Shown here: piece after piece, positions 10,423 through 21,132 of the stretch
Layout of the letters: each line of letters begins with the position of its first letter
How positions within the stretch are numbered: the stretch's first letter is position 1
Origin: Isoetes taiwanensis
Lineage: Eukaryota > Streptophyta > Lycopodiopsida > Isoetales > Isoetaceae
Length of the DNA stretch: 64,000 bases
Direction of reading: 5' to 3'
NCBI GenBank assembly: GCA_021234155.1
Contig: JAJEKV010000041.1
Location: forward strand, 3,152,829 to 3,216,828
The notes under the pieces: model-generated
Seen by the model: the letters and a program-made list of their open reading frames with translations, nothing else
The model's database searches: none
Told to the model about the DNA's origin: nothing
Position numbers and translations under genes: made by a program

Positions 10423-13400
10423 TTACATGTCAACAATGTATTTTGGAATCTGAATAGTCTTTGGTCTTTTGCCATTTGCATCCCATGCATAATGTATAGC
10501 ATCTAACTTCTCATACCTTGATGGATCTGATGGATTGGGTCGCCAATGTTTAGTTAAGCAACCTGTATAGTCATGACCAACATGCATCCACCATGATACA
10601 TAAATATGACCCTAATTGGCCGACTCTGGATCCATGATGGCATCTTCTTCTATATAGCCCAACCACGTTGGAGTTGCATCGTCCTCAGGTTGGACTAAAA
10701 CAAACATACCTTTCGTAACATGTGCATGAGGATCGAACTCATCCATAGGTAATACTGGATATTGCCCATCTGCTGGCCCACAATAAGAAGGCAAATGTCT
10801 TACAAGCATGGCGGCTTCAACGACCTCCAGATTAAAGCCAGCTTGTAGAGGTTCTTGCCTTTTACGCAACCAAAAGTTATCATTTTGAGGTCGTCCTGGA
10901 GGTGCATCTTCCAAAAATAAAAGAATCTCGGTCCAGTAATCCATAGTTGCTTTGTACTGTCGTGCAAACACACTCTCTTCTTGATTTTTGCAGAAGGAGT
11001 TCCATAATGCTATGTACTTGTTGATGTTGTATGCCAGGCCAGAGAGATCTTTTAAATCTTCCTCGGAGGGATATTTTTAGGCACCCCTATTGGAACATTG
11101 GCTCACCATTTTCATCCTCCTTTCACATTCTTGTTCCTTTTTCTGGAATCCACTCTTTATGGTTTGGCCGCAACTTATATTGCATAGTAATGGGTCGGTA
11201 TGGCCTGTTAGACGTTGGCCTTTATCAGGAATATATCCCTTGACAAAGCCTTTCCAATCTGGAACTTCATCCACAAAATATGGAACAGGAGACTTTGCAT
11301 TGCACTTGCTAAACAAATAAAGCAACTCAGGCAAAATTAGAGAATCCGATGAACTCATTAACGTCAAAAAGTTCCCAAACAATGTATCGATATCATCATG
11401 AGTGTGCCCAACCATCATGAAGCCAACCTGAATCTCATCGAATACCTTAAGCCATGTCAAGGAAGGGAGGTAGGAGAACACGTATCTATTTTTATTTTGA
11501 CCTGATGCATTATCCAACTGCAAGTAGGGATTTTGAGGAAGAGGATTGAAGCCTTCTAAGTTGGCACTAGAAGATGAAGGCATCATCTCTTGTGTCTGCG
11601 CTAGCTTATGCTGCAATGGTCGAGTGTCTTTTACGGCTTGCATCAATTTGCAATCTGTAGTTCTGCTTCCACACAGATCACCACACTTGTCTTCGGCCGG
11701 CAACTCAAGATAGTGTAGGATCCTAGAAAGTGATCCAACATGAAAGCTTGAGTCATCTTTCCAAAGATCAAGAGAGAAATGACCATAAGCCCGTCCACCG
11801 TGACCATGTGTCAATGCACCCGTCAAGCTGCTCTTTAAGCGATCCCCTCTCCAAACAGACTTTGCGAGATGATGACTTTTTGGCATGAGTGTTTTGACCT
11901 GATCCATCTTGTCATATATTATGCAAAGGTGACTTTCTGGTGAACGATGTAATAATGCACGCCAATGCCAATATTGACTCCTACAAGAACGTTGTTCCAG
12001 TATATGTGCCCGCCGTTGAATTGAAAGGTTGCACCTCTTCCTTGTATCTTTTGTTCTTTCCAATTTCTGCTTGATGACTACACATATGTTACACTTGAAG
12101 AATGCTGTATTTTTTGCTATGCTGACATCTGGAAACTCTTTCTTCCAAATATTGTAAAACGAGGGCAAGGTTACACACTTTCCTGTCAATTCTTCCACCA
12201 CGGCACCCGCTTCCTTATGTATGCTCTTCTTATTAAGGATAGAAGGAAGTTTGCGAATATTCTCCCTTATATCATCCTTTTCTTTTTTGCTTCTATGTGG
12301 AATGCTCTCCGCATTCTCACTAATGAAGATATCAAACACATTTTCTGTAGCTAGTGTCACAGATCTAGGCTTCTTAGAGCCTATATTACCATGTACTCAT
12401 TTTCCACCTAATCGAACCTCTTCCTCCAATTATAAAACGTAGACTGAGCAACTCCTAAAGCCACGCGCCATGCGTGTTGACAACATTCCACTCTAGAGAC
12501 CACTACTTTCGCCTTCGAATGCCCTATATAAGTTACACTCAACACATAAAAAACAAGTGTAATCCTTGCACTGCTTGATTGAGAATAAAGTTCTTTTCTT
12601 AAGGCACATAATTGTTCTCGGCTCTGTTTTTTGATACATTCTTCCTTGCAGCATGTTGATTTTAGAGCAATCTTGATTGGCTTAGAAGCGCACATCCTCT
12701 CCTCCTTGCTATCCCCCTTTGGTTCCCTCCTGACCCTCTTCACCTATGTATATTTTCTTTTCCTCTTGAATTGCTTCTCAACATCAGTTCCAGACATTCA
12801 CCTTCTAAGTCATCCTCTTCAAGTGCAGCTCGAGCTTGTAAATGTTGTGAAACTGTCCTACCATCACTAAGCAAAACATCACAACTCTCCCAAGATATTA
12901 AACTTGCAGCCGGAGGCCTCTCTGCACAAGCATGAGATGCTCATAATTTGGTTCTCAATTGAATCCATTATCTTACCCACTGTAAGCCCGACCTTTGATA
13001 CCCCCCCAAGAACTCATCGTCTATAGCATCTTGAGGATCACTAAAGACTATGTTTGCCTCCGAATATTTAGGCCCGATGCAGGAATGAAGAATGTAGCAT
13101 GACAAACCAAGTAGATCTGTTCTGGAATAGTTGGCTGTCTCAACTTCAGGCTTGAACATCTTGAGGCCAAGATGGGCATCTAGTTTCTTCCCTGTCCAAT
13201 CTCCTCTACTAACTCATCCTCCTCTGCCATTGCAGTGTTGCTTGGTTCACCAAAGTGGGTAGTGAAACTGATGTCTGGCGGGCTACTGACAGATGGTGGG
13301 CTGCTAGAGGAATCCTCTTCTGAAGATGGCAAATGAAGGGATGTTTCCGAATACGTATCTTCACTTGAGGGGCACTCAACATGTTTTACATCCCTTTTTG

Positions 13401-13440
13401 GCCACTCAATAAATGTTCCTATGGCTTCTCCAATGTTATC
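10423..13440 (-). pseudogene. DUF7869-type transposon gene, decayed
   Basis: The long part of the gene (12360 to 10423) stays in one frame for 646 codons with only two in-frame stops, at 11079-11077 and 10614-10612. The C-terminal half carries LQLDNASGQNKNR, then VGFMMVGHTHDDIDTLFG, the hallmark of the DUF7869 family, which is spread through plant and algal genomes in element-like genes. Upstream, IYDKMDQVKTLMP adds another conserved acidic pair. The N-terminal part (12743-12408) has paired cysteines and CQHAWRVALGVAQSTFYNW, the usual DNA-binding-like head, but it needs a frameshift and skips a stop to join HGNIGSKKPR just before 12360. Further upstream (about 13440-13190) a Ser/Asp/Glu-rich stretch continues on the same strand. 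The enzymatic activity is not established; a transposase role is inferred. Confidence 0.7.
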
Positions 13441-13472
13441 CGCCTTCCCCCCCTTCTCTCCCCCAAGGGATC

Positions 13473-13503
13473 TGGCAGTCGTGGCATGGAACCACGACTG
13501 CCA
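13473..13503. repeat. Perfect 12-bp stem hairpin
   Basis: TGGCAGTCGTGG (13473-13484) and CCACGACTGCCA (13492-13503) are exact inverted copies around a 7-base loop. It lies beside the N-terminal end of the DUF7869-type gene and could be a regulatory or terminal structure of that element. Confidence 0.7.
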
Positions 13504-13689
13504 CTTCTATTTCCACATTCATAGGGTCCACATCCTTGCCATGAAGAATTGTTCTTTTCAAAATGTGCCCCCTAGAACAATTGTCCTCCCAACGAACAGG
13601 TTGCACAGAGGAAACTGGAACCTGCATTTAACACAAAAAAAATTAGAACAACGTATCAAATGCAAAAAAAGGACCAAAAAAACAGACAA

Positions 13690-14385
13690 AAATGGCGCCA
13701 TATTATAGAATTTTTTGCCTTTTCTAGAACTTTTTGGAAGGTAAAGGCGCCATGGCGCCATTTACATCCCCACAATTGTGGATTAGCAATTACCAAAAGG
13801 CGTCATGGCGCCATTTACACAGATTGTGGTTGCCAGCCACCAACATGGCGCCATTTGCAAGTGGATTCGGGTGACACCCCAAGGTGTGGAAATCAGCCAC
13901 CAAATGGCGCCATGGCACCATTTACACCCATGTTGTGGCTGTCAGCCACCAAATGGCGCCATGGCGCCATTTGATTCAAAATCGCATTAGGTGACACGTC
14001 CAACTTGTTAGCCATTTAGCTAGGATTAGAAGCAAATGGCGCCATGGCGCTATATGGAGGATTTGGCTTATAGTGGCATGAGCATTTTCTTAGAGAATAT
14101 TTTTGAGGTGCCTATGTTATGCATTCTTGCTCGTATTGGTAAACATGTGCCAATAGGAGCAGATATGTATAACAAGGGACCCCCATCAACATCCTCTAAT
14201 TGCAACACTGCCATAAAACCCAATATTGGTACAAATTGCGCAACGCGCCATTGAAGGATATGAATGAGGTGCCTATGTTATGCATTCTTGCTCATATTGA
14301 TAAACATGTGTCGATATGAGCAAGTATGCATAACAACAGCACCCCATTAACATTCCTCAAATGGCGCCTTGGCGCAATTTAGCAC
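13690..14385. repeat. Cluster of GGCGCC palindromes
   Basis: The palindrome AATGGCGCCATGGCGCCATT or a close variant recurs at about 13747, 13800, 13845, 13903, 13950, 14034 and 14362, with a single GGCGCC at 13694 and decayed versions at about 15405 and 15478. Spacers between copies share the phrases gtggctgtcagccacc and tttacaccc, so this is a degenerate tandem repeat of about 50 bp carrying one palindrome per unit. No gene is supported inside it. Confidence 0.8.
14107..14340. repeat. Duplicated hairpin unit
   Basis: A unit starting gcctatgttatgcattcttg occurs at 14110 and 14271. Each copy folds: arms 14117-14139 and 14150-14172 (about 18 of 23 paired) and arms 14278-14300 and 14311-14333 (21 of 23 paired), both with the same loop taaacatgtg. 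The second copy is the better stem. Confidence 0.8.
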
Positions 14386-14867
14386 CAATAGCAAAGACCT
14401 AGTAATTTTCTTGGCTTCAGGTGAGAAGAGGATTCAGCCAGGTCATGAAATGTTAAGAGTTAGAATAGATTTTTGAAATAAGACTTACATAGCACATTCC
14501 CTAACTGCAATAGACTTACCTGATGTTGCTCAGGTCCATTTCAATGGAAACTGCTGAAGCGAAAGATTAGAACGGCTCCAAAAAACTTCAACTAAAAATG
14601 CTGCGTTAAACATTACTAGAATCGTCTGGACGCTCAAAGATCTGATCTTGCTAGCGCCTGCCAAGAAGTATTCGTCGAATAGCACGCATCTGCCTTACAA
14701 AAGATCTACCAATGCGCCTGAAAAGATGAGCACGCAAGTGAACGGCAGCCAGCGCAACAATGTGGAGACGAAAATGCCTAAGATGGCGACGACGGCATCG
14801 TTGTCGGACCATCTGTATTTGTGAGGGCCACTGCGACAAAGACGGACATTTATAGGAGGACGAAATT

Positions 14868-15012
14868 TTCAAATTTGGGTGGGCGTTTAAATTTTTAAAT
14901 TTGGGCGGGTGAGTGTTTCAAATTCAAAATTTGGGCAGGCGGGTGTTTGAAATTCAAAATTTTAGCGGGCGGGCATTTGAAATGGGAACATTTGGGCGGG
15001 CGGGCAGGCGGA
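14868..15012. repeat. GGGCGGGC-containing tandem repeat
   Basis: About four units of roughly 35-40 bp, each with aaatttgggcgggcgggtgt and tttgaaattcaaa segments. It is followed by CCAGCGCC-rich repeats to about 15240. The GC content is far above the surroundings. Confidence 0.75.
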
Positions 15013-15350
15013 AGACTGCAGCTTGGCGGAAAGATGCTAGCTGAGCCGCTAGCTTGGGGGAGATAGATTGTTTGTATTTATTGGAGGCCACGTCATTTGT
15101 AATTACACCCGCCAGCTTCCAGAATCCAGCGCCTTCCTCCTAGCGGCCAGCGCCCAGCGGCCAGCGCCATTTGATTCATTGCCTTGTCACAAACTTTTTT
15201 TCAGCCAGCGCCCAGCTGCCAGGGTTCAACGCCTTCCAGTTGTGATTTTTTCCTGGCCTGCCGACCGGAACAGACATTCTCTCTCTAACGCCTAGAGTTC
15301 AAGGCAAAAATGGAGGCTACAAGAGATCCAGAAGTTGGAGCCAGCGCCCT

Positions 15351-15764
15351 TCAAGGCTCAGGTATGTTTTTGTTTGTTTTGATTAGGCAGCTCTCAGGTG
15401 CAAATGGCATTATAGTGCCTTTTACCTGCTTACAATGTCTAGGTCCTAAGGGATGCATGTATTGATTCACCAAACAGTGCAAATGGTGCCATGGTGCCAA
15501 TTGGATTTCAGTTTGGTTCAGACAATGTATATCTAAAACATGCCTAACAATCAAAGAGATTTTTGCAACCACGTCTAGATCATGATTGAGCTGTGCTAAG
15601 ACTATCTTCATCTCATCTGACATCAGAATCGACAACAACAGATATTGAACTAACGTTTTGAACAGATTGATCGCCTTACGATCAAAAAACTGACTCTCAT
15701 CAATTTTTTTCATCTGATCCTGCAGCACAGAATCATATGTGCTCCTGATCCCATTGATTCTCAA
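15351..15764 (-). CDS. Uncharacterised ORF
   Basis: A 137-residue minus-strand open frame with a helical, charged N-terminal half (DQMKKIDESQFFDRKAINLF; LNHDLDVVAKISLIVRHVL). The C-terminal part overlaps a decayed copy of the GGCGCC repeat, so that end is unlikely to be native coding. It might be the end of a second ORF of a DNA transposon, but I do not recognise a domain. Confidence 0.25.
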   Translation of the reverse strand: MRINGIRSTYDSVLQDQMKKIDESQFFDRKAINLFKTLVQYLLLSILMSDEMKIVLAQLNHDLDVVAKISLIVRHVLDIHCLNQTEIQLAPWHHLHCLVNQYMHPLGPRHCKQVKGTIMPFAPESCLIKTNKNIPEP

Positions 15765-16832
15765 CTAAAGACATTGCACATTTGGCTTGAAGTGCAACTG
15801 TCTTATCATACCTGCATACACAAAAATTTACAAATTAAATAAAACAACCAAGCAACAAAAAATTACAGAATGAAATTATAGAATTACCTATTGTACGCTT
15901 CATCTATTATTATTATTTTTAAGGTAAGAAGTTTTTGTATTGATCAGATTGGAAGAATTACAATACAAAGATCTGTTGTGGATCAGACATAATTTAAGTA
16001 CAAAGGATCCCACACAAATCAATATCTGCAACAATAGTACTCATAAGTCTCTCTCAAGTTATGAAAATACATTCAATGGGAGCCACTTCTCTACAGAAGA
16101 AGACCCATTTCGTCCCTCCGGATCTAGCTCCCATAGCTGTTATCAATATGAGTAGTTAGCTCATATATGCTCTCTAACTTATGTTTCATCTATGTTTCAT
16201 TTGTTTATTTTTCTTGAATAAAGACTCCTTCAATTATGCAATTGTTCTACAAACATTATACATGCCACTGTAATTATGTAATATTGCTGTTCTGTAACAG
16301 AAATTACTGTCATGATGTTCTTTGTCATTCCAATCAACCTACCTAATTTTACATACAACGTAAAGTCTTTTCAAGCAATATGAGCTTTTACAAGTATAAT
16401 GAATTTGCACATATCTTTGTGCAAATTACATATCTGTAATTCTGCAAGGAAAGCTAAGCTCCACATGAAATCACTTATTACCTTTTTGTATGAAAGCTAA
16501 GTTTCACACAAGACTACATGTTACTTTTTTAAAAAAGAATGAGAGTCTTTGGTGCACATGTAAGAACTCCTAAAAGTTTTGAGACTTTGCTTCACACATA
16601 TCGAACCATCCACTTTCCTTCTTTATATCACATGTAACAGAATAATTTTTAATGCTTGGCACTTTGCTTCACACTCAAATCAGCGATAACAAAACACATT
16701 TATTCAAAGGCTTTCAAAATATAGTTCATAATAACAAATCATCTTTATTCAAAGCCAACTAATAGTTTCTGTAACACACATGGAAAATAGGAAAAAAAAA
16801 AAAAACAAACATGAATGTTTTTTGTTGGGAAT
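15765..16832. other. AT-rich spacer, probable element flank
   Basis: No gene seen. A TTATTATTATT run at about 15906 and a stretch of A at 16791-16804 are present. Repeated phrases such as aagctaagctccacatgaa (about 16453) and gaaagctaagtttcacaca (about 16493) suggest old small duplications. Confidence 0.4.
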
Positions 16833-18014
16833 TTATGGCCTCAATAGGCCTTGGTCTTGCATATACTTTAACAATGTTCTTCGGAGGAGGTTACCTTCAT
16901 GGCGTCTACGGCTTTGACCTTGCATTATTGCTCCTCCACCATAAATGTGCACTTGACCTTCTACGTTCTCCTCTTTGCGATGAAGCTGCAAGAAATTGTG
17001 CAGCACACAACAAGCAACCACCACAGGTGGTGCAAATGGCAAATGAATTGGCACGTCTTCCAAAATCTTCCATCTACCCTTGAGGAGTGCAAAAGCATTT
17101 TCAATTAGAACCCTGACTTGTGACATTTTCTTGAGAAAAAGGATTTGTTCAGGAGTATCATTGAGCTTTCTTCTTGTTACAACCAGCATTGAAGATGATG
17201 CTGGATATCCTGAGTCACCCAATAAAAAAGGTTTGACTCTCAATCCACGAATCCTCCTAATAGGAAGCGCAAGAATCTGCCTGGTGATGAGCTTGTTATA
17301 TAAAGGTGAACTATGAAAATGGCGTGTATCGTGTGATCCTCCTGGTGCATCACAACAGATGTCCCAAAATATTTTGGAAGCATCACATACAACTTGAAGA
17401 AGAATTGAATGAAAATGATGCCTGTACCAATAATCAACTGGCGTGAACCGGGCTGCTGCTTTGTAGCGCAAAGGGATGTGAGATCCATCTATCACCCCAG
17501 CCATTTGCGGAAGACCTGATATGGATTCAAAGTCATGTATTATTTGTTGCAGTCTGTGACCGTCTGGAGCTCTAATGAACTCATTTCTAAGCTCAGTGGC
17601 AAGAATTTCCACTATCATCCTCGTGTACTTGTGCACAGTTGAGACTCCAAGGCCAAATAACTGTGCACAAATAAAGCATTTGTTATTGTGTGCAAGTCTG
17701 AATACTACACAAGCAAGGGCTTATGCCTTATTCATAGGTTCTCTCACACAATTTGCTGGATTTGGCTCAGGTATATGAGGGGCCACGAGCTTCAGTAAAG
17801 TCTCAAAATTATGGGCATACATTCTATAAAAACGTCTGAAATTAAAATGACCTGCCAATCCTGATTCTAGCCACAAGGAAGAGCTAACATCACGCCAAAA
17901 AGCTTCGTGCCTGGGATATACCCAATGCTCTCGGGTTGTTTGGCAGATCATAGAGAAGAGAACACCCAGCCAACAGCAGATAATCTGTATGATACATTGA
18001 AATAGTTGCTCCAA
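16833..18014 (-). pseudogene. PIF/Harbinger transposase, one in-frame stop
   Basis: A DDE transposase of the PIF/Harbinger (HARBI1-like) family that would cut and paste a DNA element with 3-bp target duplications. One frame runs from 18014 to 16833 (394 codons including the final stop), interrupted only by TAA at 17723-17721 after PMNKA. The catalytic residues are visible: D in GVIDGSHIPL, D in FLLGDSGYP and E in VLIENAFALLKGRW. The N-terminal part has HNNKCFICAQLFGLGVSTVH, the helix-turn-helix-like region usual before the DDE core. Apart from the stop the core looks well kept, so inactivation may be recent. I found no clear terminal inverted repeats or partner MYB-like ORF. Confidence 0.85.
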
Positions 18015-18591
18015 ATCATCCTCCCCATCACCCCGTTCACCTTAATTGAGCACAGGAGGATGATCTTGAGCCATGAAGAACTCAGTAATTTGAAGAACAA
18101 GCCGGAAGAGATAAAGAATTCAGGGTATATAGAATGTTTTCTAAGCTAGCTTAATGACGGTGCAAATTCCGATGATAAAAACACCTGGCAGCATGTGAGT
18201 ACGTGGTTGAATAAAAAAGTCAGCGCTGACCATGACTCCTCAGCCCGGAGTCGGACGCACATATCCATATGAACCCTATATTAGCATATGCCATAGTTGG
18301 GAGTTAGCAGTTAGAAGTTAGCTAACGGCTAACGTGAAAATCACGTATAACGAGTTATCAGCAGAGGTCTATGTCCATGAACTTCAATGAAAAGGAAGGA
18401 CTTCAAATCTGCACCTTCACTCGGGGATGATTAGCATGTCATAATCTTTGTTGACATGGGCAAGGTATGGCTTCTCATTTTCAAATTCATAAATATTAAA
18501 TAAATCCCATAGAAGAACTTCAATTATGCTTTACAGTAATTGGATTGTCTTGAATGACATTATAGGGAGAACTGATGGATCAAATGAGTAC
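18015..18591. other. Spacer between PIF and LINE elements
   Basis: No gene recognised. A TAGC/TTAGC-rich short repeat lies at about 18300-18340 (gttagcagttagaagttagc). Confidence 0.35.
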
Positions 18592-21060
18592 ACAAACCTC
18601 AGAACCCCATGTGCCCCGGCTGTGCCTGAATTATGACCATGCAGAGACATATGCCTGGATGCTTGAGCATGACCTGGAGGAAATGTTGCAACTTCCCACA
18701 CTTCAACAATAGACTGCCCAGTTGACTCGACTCCTTCTGACGACCAGTGACAGATGCTTCGGGAGAGGCTGCACACAGAGGCCCTCGGGAGCTACCACTT
18801 TCCCCTGCAACCTTGGTTTGATGATGAATGTAGAGAGATGAAATGCTGGCTCTGACAAGTCATTGACCCCACCATCCGCACACAGGCCATCATGCAATAC
18901 CACTCCTTCCTCAAGACCAAGAAAGCCAGATACCTAGCGGAGCACCAGGAACAGATGTTCGGTCTCCTGGATCGTCACCCCAGGACATTCTGGAGAAAGG
19001 CATTGAGCAAGCCAGCACAGCCCACAGGAAACATCACCTCGGAGCAATGGGTACAATACTTACAGCAGCTTTATGATCCACTGGGGGGTCGGACAGCAGT
19101 CCCTCCGTAGATGGGCCTAGCATTGGTCATTATAGAGGGAGATGTCATAATGTGCCTGCAACGCCTCACTGAAGGGAAGGCAGCAGATCTGGATGGCATG
19201 CAAGCAGAACTTCTCAAGTGGGTTCGGCCCCCAATGGTGTCTGTCCTCACGATGCTATTCAATAAGGCATTGCAAGGAGGCTTCTCCCCGCATTTGACTA
19301 CTAGTAGAGTTGTGCCCAAATACAAGGCGGGTGACCCTCACAGCCCAGCCAACGATCGCACCATTATGGTCAGCTCTGTCTTTGCAAAATTGCTTGCTGG
19401 CTGGCATCCTTGAGCAGCGGCTAATGATATGGGCAGAGGACGCAGAGGTGCGTGCTCTGATGCAGGCAGGCTTCTGACCAAGGCATTCCAGCATTGAACA
19501 TATCTTCACTCTGCGAACGCCAATTGAGTATAGCCAAAATCACCGCCAAAACTTGTACTGTTGTTTCGTGGATTTCGCAAAAACTTTTGACATAGTACCT
19601 CGGGACAAGTTGTGGGATAGATTGAGGCAACAGGGGATCCCCATCGACTTGTAAAATGCAATCTACAGGCTATACGAGGCATGCTCAGGCCATCTCACAC
19701 TGTCAAGCCAGCCTGTCGTCAGTAGTATTGGAGTATGCCAGGGTTGCCTTCTCTCCCCGACACTCTTTGGCTTATACATTGATCAATTAGAAGATTGGCT
19801 TGCTAAGCACCGGGGGGGGAGGGCACTCAGCTTATGCATCACATAATTAGGCAACTCATGCATGCTGACGACATTCACCTTCTAGCCTATACCCCAGAAG
19901 ACATGCAACGACACTTGGATCCTCTAGACACTTTATGTCGGTTCACTGGCATGAGGGTTAACTTGGCCGGAACTAGAGTGCTGCTAGTTCCATCATCCCG
20001 TCAGCCAAGGATTCCCTCATTCACGTACCAGGGACAAGATGTGGAGGTAGCTCCGTCTTATAAGTATTTGGGGATCGAGTTTTCCACTACCATACACTAG
20101 GATGCTTCCATCAGTTGCTTGTCACAGCAGGCTGGAAAGCACTATATGCCATGCAGAGCAATAGCCACAAGGCAAAGTTGTATGCCTGGGGGTCACCAGT
20201 TGCACCTATTCAGAGCCTGTGGTCGAGTCGTAGATGTCAACCGGAGCCATGAGAAATGGCTCGAAATGACACGAAAATGCTGTCAGCTTCTTGGCGTCTG
20301 CGTTGTTCGCGGTAGATGTCAGTATTATAGCTCTAACCATAGGACAATGATTGTTGTCCAAGGAAGCCAATTTGATGTCCCCCTTATAGCTTGTACAATC
20401 CATATCTTTACTACTACGTGACACATATGCAACACCGTCACCTGTCATGCTTGCAAGTCTAAAAGCATGAAATGTGATTACTCATGTTCTTTATCTCCAA
20501 CATACATTTGAAATATCTTATTGCTTTCACTCTCGTGGATGTCCAACGTCTCAAAGCCTGCTGGAAGGACAAGCAGACCCAGTGGTTCTCCCGTTGGAAT
20601 GTACAGGCACACAGATGCATGCAAGCACAGACAAAAAGGAACACAATGCACTGAGGCAGTATCTGGACGCTTGCTTTCGTCACAAGCTCTGGGATGCAGA
20701 GGCTCTGACACATGTAAAAATGGCACACTATCGGCAGCTCGTCAATCCAATGCTCACAAGAGGCCCACAACACTACTTGTGCACCCCTTTGCCCATGAAG
20801 AAGCGCAGAGTAATAGCTTCCATTCCCACGGGTGCACATCACCTCCGCATTGAGACAGGTCGATGGACTCAAGAGGCACGTGAGGACAGGATCTGTCAGT
20901 GTTGCCAACAGGGGGCCATTGAATATGATCCTGCCAGACCAGCCGTTGCATGTGCTGTTGAACACGACCTCAGTGGGCTTGTTGGGTTCATATCTTCAGG
21001 AGGTTATGGACTCACAGACTCAACTACGCCCTTCGGCGTAGTCTTGAATCGTTGTACATG
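18592..21060 (+). pseudogene. Decayed LINE ORF2 (RT and C-terminal Cys motif)
   Basis: A non-LTR retrotransposon reverse transcriptase broken by several stops and shifts. In order: linker with WFDDECREMK (about 18818); 18892-19088 and 19111-19413 with RT upstream motifs; CCFVDFAKTFDIVPRDKLW (about 19560, motif A); VCQGCLLSPTLFGLYID (about 19733, motif B); MHADDIHLLAY (about 19859, motif C with H for Y); YKYLGIEF (about 20060). Then 20474-21061 holds HHLRIETGRW and CQCCQQGAIEYD, the C-terminal Cys region. The endonuclease domain is missing, so the copy is 5' truncated. The clade is uncertain, but it is not L1-like by motif B. Confidence 0.8.
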
Positions 21061-21072
21061 ATTGTACAGTAT

Positions 21073-21132
21073 ACCAGCATACTTATTACTGTTAAGGGTT
21101 TTACCAGCATACTTATTACTGTTAAGGGTTTT
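21073..21132. repeat. 30-bp exact tandem duplication at LINE 3' end
   Basis: The unit starting accagcatacttattactg is present twice, 21073-21102 and 21103-21132, just after the LINE coding remnant. A short hairpin (aacccttcggggcgaaggttt) follows. Such 3' tandem units are common in LINE tails. Confidence 0.8.

Noticed and set aside
20459-20965. 168-residue ORF on the minus strand
   Set aside because: It is the antisense shadow of the LINE C-terminal frame (20474-21061, +), which has the recognisable Cys motif.
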